From Gnetum montanum (Eukaryota > Streptophyta > Gnetopsida > Gnetales > Gnetaceae), in NCBI GenBank assembly GCA_015680685.1, contig MNCI01017900.1, forward strand, positions 488,108 to 552,107: a stretch of 64,000 nucleotides of DNA. The letters are read 5' to 3'. Within the stretch, counting starts at the first letter, position 1. Every line of letters starts with the position of its first letter. Positions 35,618 to 48,277 of this stretch are shown piece by piece. A model generated the notes under the pieces. That model did not search any database and was not told the DNA's origin. It saw only the letters and a program-made list of their open reading frames with translations. The position numbers and the translations under genes were made by a program.

Positions 35618-37072
35618 GCTCTTAGATCAATTGGCAAAAATCTATTATTTATTGTATTGGCAACATTGATGAGTGAATTACTTTCAAGTCTTAGAAAATC
35701 TTGAAAAAAGTTTCTATCATCAAAATTTTAGGAATACCTTTTTTAGTCCTAATTTTACTATTTTTTGAAATAATGTGATAGATAAAATTGAAAAGAAGCT
35801 TGATAAATGGAAAGAAAAAAAGCTTACCCTTACTAGTAAAGTTTTAGTTATTAAGTAAATGCTTTAAGTAACTCATGTTTATTACTGCAATTATTGGGCT
35901 CCTTATAACATTTATTATGAGAGAATTAATCCTATGATTTGTTGATTTCTTTGGTCTACTAAGCAACATAGAAAAGTTTTTGTAGAGTTGCTTGGAATAT
36001 TTGCACTAGTATCAAGAAAGATAGAGAACTTTACCTCATTAATTATTATAACTAGGGTATTTCTCTTGTAACAAAATGGATTGCAAAGTGTATTAATGGA
36101 GATGATGTTTGGATTCTATTTTTAAGAAATATACTTGTGTAAGGAAAACCTAAGAATGATAACATTTAATCTTCTAATAACTTTTTTCACTGACTTCTTT
36201 TTTCTCATGACATTTCTATTCTTGGTTCTCTAATTATTAAAAATATTTGTAAGGCATAGTGCAAGCTTAATTAATATTGAAATTATAATCATATTATAGT
36301 TTTAGAAGATATGCTTAAGAAAATTAACCTATTATGGCTTTCTTTTAATGAAGGCGCTTGGGGTACTAATGCATCAAGATTATATATTACTTGGAGCAAA
36401 TTTGATATCACTACAGTTTCTTATCTGTGTATGCATAAGAGATGGATTACTTGGAATGAAGCTTCTAGCATCTATGGTTTAAATAGAAATAGGAAAAATA
36501 ATTTTGAAAAAGTAATTTCTAATCTTGATAATTTATTTAAAGTTCATAGAAATTTTCTTTAGGCTTTTCTAGATATTTTTTGGAAGGATTACAAATATGT
36601 TTTTCTTTTTAATTAGAAAGTTGCTTATGAGATTATTACAAGAATGATTTAGTTTATAAAAAATTCAATAAGATATGGAAAATGCAATTATCATTACACT
36701 TTTCAATGAGAAAAGGAAAAGACATTTGGAAAGCTCCTATATTTCCTAAATTTTTTATTTTTTATAGTGCCTTATTCATCAAGGTCTTCCTATTGGTACT
36801 CATCTCAAACTAAGGGAAATGTTTCTTCTTAATATCCTCTTTGTAGAAGTGAAGAGTCATTTTCTCATGTTTTTGTTAGTCTCACATTACTTAGCATGTT
36901 TGGAAATGGACATTCGCAATTTATAACAAATTTTAATCGAGGATCAATGAAATAATTCTTGTTGATCAACCTTCTTTGTCTACTCCATTTCTTTACATTG
37001 GTAATTGTCTTTGACTACCTGTTCTCTACTCTATTTGGAATCTTTAGTGTACAATTATTTTCTGGTATTAAG
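35618..37072 (+). pseudogene. LINE ORF2 remnant, C-terminal part
   Basis: Continuation of the LINE cut at 28267. Blocks typical of the post-RT region are seen: KLDKWKEKKLTLTSKVLVIK near 35800-35860, WAPYNIYYERINPMI near 35905-35945, and a zinc-ribbon-like EESFSHVFVS near 36850. Stops are frequent. It is cut at 37073 by an F3 LTR. Confidence 0.65.
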
Positions 37073-38027
37073 TGGTGTAGGAACACTTATTCCAATTCCC
37101 TTTATTCCTATCCTACATTTGTGTTTGTAGGTTTTGGGCTTGAACAAGATGTCTTGGATGTAGAGGACACATCTTGCTAATTTTGCAATTTCTTGGGGAA
37201 GATGTCTTGTAGGAGGAAAGATGTCTTGTCCAAGATGTTTTGTTTTGGGAGAAGATGTCTTGTCCAAGACATCTCTTACTAGGAAGAGACGTCTTGCTAG
37301 GATAGGAGATGTCTCCCCTTAAAGCTAGTTTTGATAGGAGATGTTTCTCAAAGATTAGAGATGATCCTTATGGTTGGGAAAACTTACAAAAATACCCATC
37401 CCAATTTAGGAAATAGTTGGAACATGATAGAAAAGAATGAAAACAACTAGAACATGATGGAAATAGCTAAGGCGAAGGTGAGAAGGCTTGGGAAACATTT
37501 GAAGAGCCTCAAATGAAGTTGAGAAAAGATTTCTAGGTTTCTTATCTTTCGGTTTGACATAAATATTATTGTATTTACCATTATTAAGAACCATGGGTAA
37601 GAGAGAGAGAGCTCTTAAAAATGGAGAGTTGAGTAAGAGAGAGTGGGTAAGCATATTGAGTGAGTGTAATTGGTGATTGTAGCCTCAAGATCAACTTATG
37701 ATGTGTTGCTCTATGTGATCTATTCTCTTTTGTCTCACTTGTAAGTTGAGATCTTAGTCCCGAGTTGTGGAAGAGATTCTCTACTAGTTGTATCTTACAT
37801 TGAGAATAACCACTGTATAGTTGTAGAGCCTCATGCTTTGCAATGTCGGTTGAATATGGTAGGTTTTTGGATGTATGTGGGTTTTGGAAATCCTAATGTA
37901 ACCTTCTAATAGATTAGAATTGAAGATAGTTAGTTCTCTTATTTTCTAGTAAAAAGGTTTATCTTTGTATAATATCTAGATTTAGTATTTGAAGGTGATT
38001 TAATTATGAAGTGAACTTGCTCCATCA
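37073..38027 (+). repeat. F3 5' LTR (chromovirus-like gypsy)
   Basis: It begins TGGTGTAGG and ends CTCCATCA, 4 bp before a primer binding site. A run of AAGATGTCTT, AAGACATCT and GAGACGTCTT motifs occupies 37145-37345. Minus-strand relatives lie at 275, 14492 and 46530. Confidence 0.8.
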
Positions 38028-38031
38028 TTAT

Positions 38032-38043
38032 TGGTATCAGAGC
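38032..38043 (+). other. Primer binding site (initiator Met tRNA)
   Basis: TGGTATCAGAGC, an exact plant initiator-Met site, just after the F3 LTR. Confidence 0.9.
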
Positions 38044-38120
38044 ATTGTATTTGGAGTTTATAGGTTAGATTTGTGTTGATTGCTTCTTGAAAAGTAGTTA
38101 AGGATTTTATCAATTTTAGA

Positions 38121-38385
38121 TGACACCCAAGAAAAAATAGGTGTAAGTATTGAATAGAGACATGGAGAGCATGAAGTCTTCCTTCTAGATGATGGTTTCT
38201 TGGTTAGATGAAATCAACACAAAGATAGACAAAAAAATGCCAGTCCTAGCCATATCTAGATATGTGGAGGTGAAGAGCATGTGCATTGAGTTAAAGAAGT
38301 TTCGTAACCAAGTGGAGATGGAGTGGATGAAGAGGAAGGATAATCTAGCTATGGGAATATATGAAACCATGAGTCAAGGATTCTA
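38121..38385 (+). pseudogene. F3 gag N-terminus remnant
   Basis: The frame opens MTPKKK in the 5' part of an LTR element and soon meets stops. The open part (38189-38385) is charged and helical (EVKSMCIELKKFRNQVEMEW). The opening and position fit a chromovirus gag, but no capsid core is left before a Tat LTR interrupts it near 38437. Confidence 0.5.
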
Positions 38386-38436
38386 ATGAGAGGGAATCCT
38401 ATTCCTCATATAAGAAATCTAAGGACTCCAATGGTA

Positions 38437-40200
38437 TTAAACACTTCTTCTCCAAGTAAAGTCCACACTAAACTATCAAAAGTTAACATAAAGACAATAA
38501 ATCCCCTCCTGAAAATCCCTAAAACCTAAATAGAGCCTTTTTGGCCATGGAACCCATATTTTTCATCATTTTTAACCTTCAAAGCCTGCACTATGCTAGG
38601 GAAAGTTAAGACTATGCTGGGCTAGTGTAGTCCCTCTCCAAGCCTAGCATAGTCCACAAGAACTTGCTTAAAATTTGATGAAAATGACTTAAAGTGCACG
38701 TCTAGGAGTCCTAGGATCCATTAGAGTCAAATTTGATAGTAAAACGTAATTTTTTAATTTTTCCAACTTGACTACACTAAAGGAAAATTGGGACTATGCT
38801 AGGCCAATCTAGTCCCTACCCAAGCCCATTGTACTCCACTTGAAAATAATCCAAACTACCAAAAAAACTACCCAAATCAACTCCTAGAAAAACCCAAAAC
38901 CAGGAGCATGCCCAAATCCTGGAACCTTGGGAAACAAGCCAAGGTTCATTCTTTTTCAACTTTTTCCCATTTGGAATTGTTGACTACATTAGAAACTACA
39001 TGCTTAATGTAGTCCCATGGTATTTGATCATTCAAGGCCCAAACAGGCATGAAAACTAGCAATTTTTACACCTAAACCCTAACTAGCAACACTAGTGATC
39101 CCAGAAGCCTATTAGGATGGTCAATCAAGCTTCAAAAATCACCAAAATCCATTTTCCATGTAAGACTACACTAAAGAAGCTAAGGACTATGCTAGGCCAG
39201 TGTAGTCCCAATTGGAAGGAAAAATGTGGTAACAAAAACCAATATTAAGTAGCTTAGAATGGTCCCAAAATTGACCCAGAATGACTAGAACCTTGCCCCC
39301 ATGGCTCCCAATTGAAAATTTCACTCTATTTCAACCCTAGAAAGTATATAAATGTAGTCATTCCTTGTGACTATGCTAGGGCTTATTAGCTTAGTGTAGT
39401 CACCCCTGGAATTAAGATTTTCAACCTTCTAAGAAGCTAAACTGGTGCTAAAACTTGCCAATATTTAATACCTACCCCTTACAATAGCTATTTAGACCAG
39501 AAAAAGCCCAAAGATGACCATAGAAAGCCTAGGAAACTACCTCTAAATGTCAACTACATTGGAGAAAGGTAGGACTACGTTGGGCCAACGTAGTCACTAG
39601 TAGGGCCCAATGTAGTCACAATAAAAGATGCCAATTTTACCTCAAAATAGCCCCAGAATGACCTCCTCATGTGCCCAAAATCCTTGGGCAACCCTATAGG
39701 CCCATATCATGGCCTTCTAAGGCCTAAAACTAGCAAAATCTAATCCCTTTTGACCAATATTAGCCAAATTCAACCATATGCAGCTTGGTTTGCTTAATTT
39801 GACCTTCTGTCATGAACTTTCGACATGTTTTTGACATGTTGCATTGTCGATCTTCTTGACCTAGTATGGCCTTTGCATGGCCTCATGTTTTCTTTATTTA
39901 CTTTATTATGGCCTTATTAGCCTTTGTTTACCCCTAGATTGGTGTTGGATGGTGGAGTTTACTTCCCTACCATCATTTGACACCATGTAGCCATGGCCTA
40001 CCAAGACCTAAAATTGGTAAGACCATGACCTTTGTTGATCATTTTAGCTTTATTTCTCATATTGCATCTTATTTGACTCTTTTAGACCTTTGTTTGACCT
40101 TTATTTAACCTTTTTTTGGCCTTTACTCCATTGTGTTTGCCTATGTTCTACCTCTTTATAGCCTTGGATGACCTTAATTGCAATATGTTTGGCATTAGAA
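38437..40200 (+). repeat. Candidate 5' LTR of Tat copy II
   Basis: Six dyad modules with GACTACACTA, GACTATGCTAGG and TAGTGTAGTCCC occupy 38590-39620. TATATAAAT follows at 39345-39353, about 900 bp from the start, as in the 3' LTR (about 890 bp). A T-rich tract follows. Neither boundary is sharp, and the right end is set only by analogy with the 600-760 bp between TATA box and LTR end in the other Tat LTRs. Confidence 0.55.
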
Positions 40201-40315
40201 TAGTATATGTTTGCACAATTTTATAACATTTTGGAATTATTTCATCTTTACCCAAGTGACACCTAATATGATTTTGGTTGATATGCAGGATTAAAATATG
40301 AGTACCTAGAAGCAA

Positions 40316-43300
40316 ATCAGTTTTCCTTTGTGCATACATGGACCTCACGGTGATGTTGAGTGGTGTATTAACTTTAATTGTCTAGATTTTGAGCCTGCGA
40401 GTCTAACTGACCACATAGTCTCAATTGATAAACCTCTAGAGTTGCCTAAAAACCTAGTTAAAATCCTTGACCTTGAGGCTAGTGAAATTATTAAAGACTC
40501 TTTTGTTGAGATTCCTATTACAACATAGAGTGGTGAGGAGAAAACCCTTAAACTAAGTTCATCAATAGAACCTCAATAGGCTCAAGACATCACCAAGGTT
40601 CTACAAGATAACATTAGGGCTTTTGCCTAGTCATATGGAGATGTGTCGGGTATAGACCCATGATTAGTCCAACATAACATCATACTTGATCCTAAAATTA
40701 GACCAGTTAAGTAGAAAGCACATAAGATTAGACCTGACTTGGCATTGGTAGTCTATGATGCAATTACCAAGCTCTACCAAGCTAATTTTATTAGAGTTGT
40801 TGACTACGTAGATTGGGTGTCCAACATAGTGGTAGCTCCTAAGAAAAATGGGAGTATCCATATTTGCATCAATTTTTGAGATCTAAATAAGGAAACCATC
40901 AAAGATGATTTTCCTTTGCCTAGTATTGATCAACTCATTGATCCTACAACTAGACATGCCCTATTATCCTTTATGGATGGGTTCTTGAGATACAACTAGA
41001 TTAGGATCAACCTAGAGCACTAACTCAATACAACCTTCATGATCCCTTGGGATAACTTTTGCTATACCATGATGCCCTTTGGCCTAAAGAATGTAGGAGC
41101 AACCTACCAAAGAGTTATGATGTATATCTTCAATGACTACATGTTAAGATTTCTCAACAATTACATAGATGATATAGCTATTATATTTAAAGTGGCTAGT
41201 GACTATGCTAATGACCTAGACCTAGTGCTTAAAAGATGCCTTAAGTTCAAACTTAGACTTAATCCTAAAAGTATGTATTTGGTGTTAAAACTAGTAAGAT
41301 GCTTGGATTTTTAGTATCAGAAACAAGGATACATGTCAAACCTGATAAAGTTAAGGCCATCTCCAACTGGGTAATGCCAACTAAACTTAAGGAGCTTTGG
41401 GGACTACAAGGTAGATTACAATTAATTTGTAGATTCATCATTAGGCTTATGGATAAGTTACAACCTAGGCTACACTTGCTTAAGAAAGGAGTTCACTATG
41501 AGTGGATGGCTCAATGCCAAGAAGCCTTTGAAAACCTTAAGTAAGAGTTGGCATAGCTACCAACAATCTATCCTCCACAAGAGGGTAAATCATTTTACGT
41601 CTACCTTGCCATCTCTAACATGTCCATTGCCTCTCTACCCTATCAAAAATGTGATGATGAAGCAAAAATGCTAGTTTACTACCTTAGCCATGCATTGGTT
41701 GTCCATGAGGCCCAATACATCAAGGTAGAGAAGTACTATCTAGCACTAGTCTTCTCATTGAAGAAGTGGAGATACTACCTCTTTAGAAACCAAGTCAATG
41801 TTATTTGCAAAGACAACATACTTAGATCCATAACAACCAATATTTATGAGAGTAACCATATAGCCTGATGGAAAGCCATAACAATGGAGTTTGACCTTTA
41901 TTATGTCTCTCAATCCTCAATGAAAGGTCAAGCCATAGCTATACAACTTACTATTTTGCCTATTAATGACCAAGCAACTATAGACCCTGAGTTTCTTGAT
42001 GAACATGTTAACACCATTAGCCAAATGCCCAAGGGTTATGAGGTGGTCATGCACTTTAATGAAGCTTCAACTGCCCATGGGGCTAGTGTCACTGCCATCA
42101 TAACATTTCCATCTAGTGAAATCTAAACCTTCACCTATCATTTTGGATTTCCATGCACCAACAACATAACAAAGTATGAGGGTTTGATCAAGGGGATGAT
42201 GGTAGCACATGACTAAGGAATTAAACATTTGATGATCAAGGATGATTCGAAACTTGTGGTTGATCAAATAATTGAGGTTTATGCATGCAAAGATAAACAT
42301 TTACAACCTTACTATGACTTAGAAAAGTAAGTATTACAACAATTTATAGACGTTGATATCCAACACATACCCTAAAAAAAGAATGCCATAGATGATGTCA
42401 TTGCAACACTAGCCCTTAGTGTGATGCCAGATGCAAGATATATTTAGTAAGTTGCATGCCTTGAATGTGGACTATGCTATCCCCATCACATAGAACACTA
42501 AGGATAACCTTGTGGCCGTAGTTCATACTGCCCCTACAAAGGAGTGGTACAATGATATCAAGTTCTACCTTATGCATGGAGAATTTTCACAAGGCCTGAC
42601 TATTGCTCAAAAGGATGTTGTACATAAATGATCAAAATAGTATGTCATAGTAGGTAATAACACATTATGTCGACCATCCTATGATGGTGTATTGTTAAAG
42701 TGCTTAGGTAAAATTGAAGCTAGAACATTCCTAGAGTAAGTTCACGAGGCTATGTGTGGAGGGAATATAGGGCCTAGGGCCATGGTTGCTAAAATTAGAC
42801 AGCTAGATTATTATTACCCCTATGTGAAAAGCGACTTCCTGTAGAAGGTTAAGACTTATGATATGTGCCAATGGCATAGCAATCTCATACACGTATTGCT
42901 AACTGAGTTACACACCACTCAGATCACTTGGTCATTTCAACGATGGGGTTTTGATATCATTGGACCTATAACATCTAAGTCTTCTGTAGGTCATATCTTC
43001 ATCATCATCATAATCGAATACTTTACCAAGTAGATTGAGGCTATTCCCCTAAGGAAGACTACATCTGAACAAGTCTATAGATTCATCTTGGATAATATAG
43101 TAGCCTATTTTGGTATACCTATGACCATAGTCACAGACAATGGACTACAGTTTATTAGCTAAGAAATGAAAATTTTCTATCATGACCTAGGCATTAAGCA
43201 CTCTTTCTTATCATCTTATTACTCTCAAGCCAATGGACAAGCCAAAAAAAAAAGCAATAAGACAATCATCAACTTGCTTAAGAAAATGCTAAACAACAGT

Positions 43301-43784
43301 AAGTGCAAGTCGCATGAGTGACTTGTCCATGCACTTTGGGCCTATAGAATCACATACCATACCATGATAAGCATAACCTTGTATAACCTTATTTATGGTT
43401 CTAAATAAGTTTTACCTCTTGAATTTCTGGTACCATCAATCTGAGTGGTCCTATCAATTTCATCAACAACAAAAAAAATAAGGAGCTATGAACCATGGAC
43501 CTGGACTTGATGGAGCAACATCATGTGCGAACACTTACATCAAGTGCTACTAGGAAAGGAAAAAGCAGCAACATCACTATAACCTTAGCAAACACAAGAT
43601 CAAGGAATGGAACTTGGTCCTTAAAGCCATCCATTAGCATGTGGATAAATTCTTAGCCAATTGGGAAGGACTTTTCTTGGTAATTAAAGCCTATGGTAAT
43701 GATGCCTACTAGATAGAAAACATGGATGTGAATGAGTTGGCCAATCTGGTTAATCATTCCTATCTAAAACCATACTACATGTAG
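40316..43784 (+). pseudogene. Tat copy II pol (RT, two RNase H, integrase)
   Basis: Collinear with copy III pol. A pre-RT linker (HGPHGDVEWCIN, then LDLEASEI) opens at about 40316. RT covers about 40600-41550, with FCYTMMPFGLKN and YIDD. A first RNase H-like module lies at about 41560-42030 and a second at about 42040-42430 (MHFNEAS). The integrase runs to NHSYLKPYYM and stop 43782-43784, with zinc-binding CQWHS remains near 42860, GFDIIGPI and TDNG. There are many nonsense codons and one frameshift near 41280. Stops seen in RT (TAG for W or Q, TGA for R, TAA for Q) fit C-to-T or G-to-A change. The position of the catalytic integrase Glu is Lys. No gag or protease precedes it. Confidence 0.8.
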
Positions 43785-44837
43785 CTAAAAATAATCAACA
43801 AGCAAGACTTCCATGACTTGCTAGGACCTTAAATTGACAACATGATTCACTAAGATCTTAAACTGGCACCATAGCCTACCAAGGTCTTAAATTGGTAACA
43901 CATGTAACCTTTGGTAGCTGGATCTACTAAAGTATTCTACATGGCCTTATGTATTTCATTGTGAAAACATGGTTTCTCTACTTAGTTTTTATTTTTCTCT
44001 TGGAGGTTTGCTTGTAGGATGAAGCCTAGAGCCATCATGGAGGTGCAACTCATCACGGTGGCAAGTCACCACATGACCTTGATGTGCAAGATTCAAAGAT
44101 TTTATCTTGTCATTCCAAGAGTGCTTGTTTCATATCATTACTATTATCATTTTCTTGAGCTTAAACCCATAGCTTGATTATAACCTTCCTTACCTTGGAT
44201 GGCAATGTTGACTGATGTTTGACACTCATGCACTATGGCTATACAACATCCCTTTGTCATGCTTCATCTTCAAGTCCATTGGATGTAACAAACCTCATTC
44301 AATGAAAAACCCTCTATTCCATCGAGTGTAATACATCTCACTTAATGGGAAAACTAAATCAAAATCAACTTTGACAAAGAAACCCAATGAAGGTTTTACC
44401 CCATACAAAAAAGAGGGGAAAGAAAATTGCCAAGAAGCCAAATGGCCAATGAAGCCTAAATGACATACCAATAACTCCAAACATACAAGGGGAGGAGCCT
44501 AGTAGCCAAAAAAATCTTGGAGCAACTTGTTGATTCCTCAAATGCATTTACCAAGTGAACCACACTTCAAAGTATGAAGTGCCAAGGCTGACCAATTAAC
44601 CAACATGTTAGTGCCACACCATGATGTCAACATTTGGAATACATTGGTAGCTTTTATGATCATTTCCCTGTGATCTCATTTTCATTTCACCATCACAACC
44701 TTCTTCCATCATCACAAGCCCTTTGGAAAATGGTTTGACACTACTGAATTAACCACAAAAAAGGAGCATCGATGATGGACTTGTAGTGGTGTTTTGTATT
44801 CTTTGTCAATGTCTCTTAGTTCAATCCTCTAGACATC
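43785..44837 (+). repeat. Tat copy II 3' UTR with short tandem repeats
   Basis: Directly after pol, about three units resembling GACCTTAAATTGGCAACA (43800-43910) occur. They are related to the reverse complement of the TAGTTTTACGTC array of copy III. The rest shows no feature. Confidence 0.5.
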
Positions 44838-44853
44838 AAAAAAGAGGGGCCAA
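44838..44853 (+). other. Polypurine tract, Tat copy II
   Basis: CAAAAAAGAGGGGCCAA abuts the 3' LTR start (TAAAACACC, TG changed to TA), the position expected for plus-strand priming. Confidence 0.65.
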
Positions 44854-46500
44854 TAAAACACCATCAAAATCCATGTTGCAAATCCCATTTTCTAGCTTGA
44901 GGCAAAGCTTCATTGTAAATGTGAGATATGTGGTCCATGAGATACAATCTTGCATATTTCAACTTTTTGAGGCTAAAAAATGCTTTAAAAGTTGGTATTT
45001 CCTCACTTAATAAGTGGAAAAAGGTACTTAATGTCTATATCTAGGCTTGGGAAGGCTAAAAATACCTTGGAAATGGCTAAAATTGACATTTTCATGGGTT
45101 TTTGTAGGGGTGTAGTCCTAACTACGTTGGAGCCATTTTCAATAGACATAGTAGCCACTATAGTCACTACTAAGACCTAGCAGAAGTGCAACGCTGGAAT
45201 TATTGGGATTTCCATTTTTCCAATAACAACTAGCATAGTCATCCCAAGTCAAAAATGGCCAGTGTATATATCATTCTCCACTAGGCACAACACTTTCCAA
45301 TAGATTCCACCATTTATGCAATTTCTAACTTTTTGCACATTTTCTACCACTTTTGACATTTTCCAACAACCTCAACATAGTTCACCAATACTAGTGTAGT
45401 AAGAATGGTGCTAGTGTATTCAAAAAATTTCATTTACTATTTATAGTAAACAAATGGGTTTTGTTGTTGTAGCCCATTCCAGATTTACTATAAATGGCAA
45501 ATACATTAAAAGTAGATGAATGTTGACCAAGGCCAGCATAGTAAGGATAGTACCAGCATAGTCACAAAACTCTATTTAATATAAATAGTAAATAGGTGGG
45601 TTTTGTGGGCTTAGTCCATTATAGACCTACCAAAAATAGTAACTACACTTGGAGAAGATGATTGTCACAACTTGCACATTGACACCAATTTGTCAGCAAT
45701 CATAGTAGTTGTGCATAGGTCCAAAAATAGCAACCCTACCCTATAAAAACCCAATGTCAACATCATTTTTAGGTTCCAAATTTTTGCATGTTTGAACTTT
45801 GGCATTTTTTTACATTCTTGGCAATTCCAATTTTTGTCATGTTACAACACTTTGACACTTTACAACCTTTCATAGCAATTCCACTTCCATAATCACCAAA
45901 GCCCATTACAACCTCACCTTGGAGTGTTGTTTGGTAGCAGAAACTGGTACTATGCTAGGCACAAAGATTCCTACATAGCTTCCATTGCTCCAAAAGTGTA
46001 ATATTGATCCCATTCTCAAGTTGCAAACCTTGGTGGAAACCAATGAAAAGCTGCTAAAAACTAGAGTTGGGAAGAAATTAGATCGTGGAGTTGTAATAGG
46101 ATGCAACCTTCCTTCTCCAATGGACTTCGAGCTTTCGCAAGCAACTTCTTGTGCTTTTGGCACAAAACTTATACTTCATGAACCTTTATTCTTTATTTTT
46201 TATAAATTTTATTATTCATGTTGTGCAAGTTTTAATTTACATTTCTGTTTCTACATTTGTTTTCATTTCGGATATGCAACTATAATACCATTTCCGTTTC
46301 CATTTCTAAAGCCATTTACATTTCTATTTTGGCCATTTCTGTTTACGTTTACGTTTTCATTTCCAATTTTGTCTATGATTATGTTTACATTTTCACAGCC
46401 ATTTTTGTTTACATTCTGTAAGTCCCTGTGTGATCAGCAAGATCATTTAGGGTACCCTGAATCCTGTTTTTCGAAGGCCCTTAGGATTCAGGGTTAAAAC
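44854..46500 (+). repeat. Tat copy II 3' LTR
   Basis: The start TAAAACACCATC parallels TGAAAACACC of the solo LTR at 28861. ATAGTCAC/TAGTGTAGT motifs are scattered at 45110-45720. A TATA box TATAAAAA lies at 45742-45749. A TTTACATTT-rich tract follows (46150-46430), then AAGTCCCTGTGTGATC and a 12-bp-stem hairpin (46454-46494). The right end is not resolved. Confidence 0.65.
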
Positions 46501-46529
46501 TATTCTAATGCTCAAATATTTCAATTTTT

Positions 46530-47375
46530 TTCCATTCTAGCAACCAAGATTTCCAACACCAACACCTTTCACCCTCAAAAATATTGTAGATCATGAGGCT
46601 CTACAACCACACAATGGTTGTTCTTAATGTAAGAAACAACTAATAAAGAGGTTTTTTCATAACCTAGGAATGAGATCTTAACTTACAAGCAAAACTAGAA
46701 CATACAAATCTACACAATTGATCTTGAAACTGCAACCTCTATGCATTCACTCAATATGCTCTTCCAAACCTTGTCCAAGCTCTCACCAACTCAAGATCTC
46801 TCACTAAGAAATTTCATCTCATAATTTCTCTATCTCATAGTTCTAATAATTGTGAATTACATCAATATTGATGAAAAACAAGGAGATAAGAAATCTAGAA
46901 ATCTTTTCTTAACTTAACTTGAGGTTCTTTAGATGTTTCTATGATCTCAAATTTTTTCCAAATATTTCCATCCCTTTCAACTTACCTAGCTATTTCTTGA
47001 ATTGAAAAGAGTAATTTTGGAAGTTTCCTCAGCCATATAGGTTGTCTCTAGACTTGGCAAGATGTATCCTAAATATAACTAACTTTCAAGAAAGACATCT
47101 AATATTTTTGGGAGATGTCTCCCTCCTAGATAATAAGTCTCCTCTTGGGGCAATATGTCTTGCTTGAGACATCTCCTAGTTTGGGAAGACATCTTCTCTA
47201 AGAAGTCTTCACATTCAGTTGAGATGTCTCCTTTGAAGTCAAGACATCTCCTACAAAGTACTAGCTCCTAGACAAGATGTCTCCTTGACCTTTAAGACAT
47301 CTCCACAGATCTTAAAACCTAAAAAACATAGATGTAGGAAAGAATAAGGGGATCGAAAGAGGTATCCCTATACCA
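46530..47375 (-). repeat. F3 3' LTR, truncated on the left
   Basis: The reverse complement of this stretch follows the LTR at 37073 (GTAGAGCCTCATG; AGATGTCTC motifs at 47095-47310). It ends with GGTATCCCTATACCA at 47375 and is followed by a pyrimidine tract, so it is a minus-strand 3' LTR. Confidence 0.75.
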
Positions 47376-47390
47376 GCTTTCCCGCCCTTC
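47376..47390 (-). other. Polypurine tract, F3 element
   Basis: GCTTTCCCGCCCTTC is the complement of a purine-rich tract immediately before the minus-strand 3' LTR. Confidence 0.7.
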
Positions 47391-48277
47391 AAAAAGTGAA
47401 CTCAGGTGAACAAGGGAGTAGGGGTTGAAGTAATTTTCCACTTATGAAGTTTGATATCATGGACTCATACAACAACATCTATAGTTTGATCCTTTCAATG
47501 GATTAAATATTCATGCTTTGTAACTTCCCAAGTGCTTGAAGCTTTCCTCTACTTAAGTACAATTATCTTCCTCTTCATTGAAGGCTTGGACTAATTAATA
47601 GCCCATTTTAACTCATCAATGCTACCATGTATGGTCTTCTCATCAACTAATCCATGATAGTGCACAAGATCTAAAATATAAAACATAAATACATACCAAA
47701 ATCATTTGGTAAATCAATCTTACAAGAATTATCATTGATCTTAGCCCTAATTTTAAAAAGCCCCATCTTCCTGGCTTTTAACTTAGAGAAGTTAACACCT
47801 ATCAACTACTTCTTCTTTAAGTACACCTAAACCAATTCACCAACAACAAAATTAGGCTTTTATTTGTCCTCATTTCTCTTGAGGACTCTCTCTTTAGAAT
47901 TCTTCTTAAGATTTGATTTTACTTATGCATGGAGATTCCTCATCTCTTGCACAAAATTAGCATTAAGTTAAGCTTCATCATCAAAGCTCTTCAAAGTGTC
48001 CACTATATTTTGACAAAAATCATGGTTCATCTCAAATGGGCTTTTGCTAATAGTAACATGAAAAGCACTATTGTATGAAAACTTAATATTCTACAATAAT
48101 TTTTTCCACCTATTTAGCTATTTATCATACAAATATCTCAATATGTTTAGCAAGAATTTATTCACTACCTTTATTTGACCATCAAATTGTGGATGATATG
48201 CACTAGAAAAATTCAACTTTGTTCCTAAAATTTCTAAAGAAAACTCCGAAAGTGACTTGTGAATTTAGAGTATTTAT
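47391..48277 (-). pseudogene. F3 integrase C-terminal remnant (gypsy chromovirus-like)
   Basis: On the minus strand the blocks AYHPQFDGQIKVVNKFLLN, NRWKKLL, FSYNSAFHVTISKSPFE and LNANFVQEMRNLHA appear in the order of a Ty3/gypsy integrase. They are followed by ERVLKRNEDK and KPNFVVGELV, the usual region before the C-terminal domain. Stops interrupt it. It identifies F3 as Ty3/gypsy. It is cut at 48278 by Tat copy III. Confidence 0.7.

Noticed and set aside
45985-46497. 170-codon open frame rich in Phe on the plus strand
   Set aside because: It spans the T-rich part of a Tat LTR, past its TATA box; low complexity explains the open frame.
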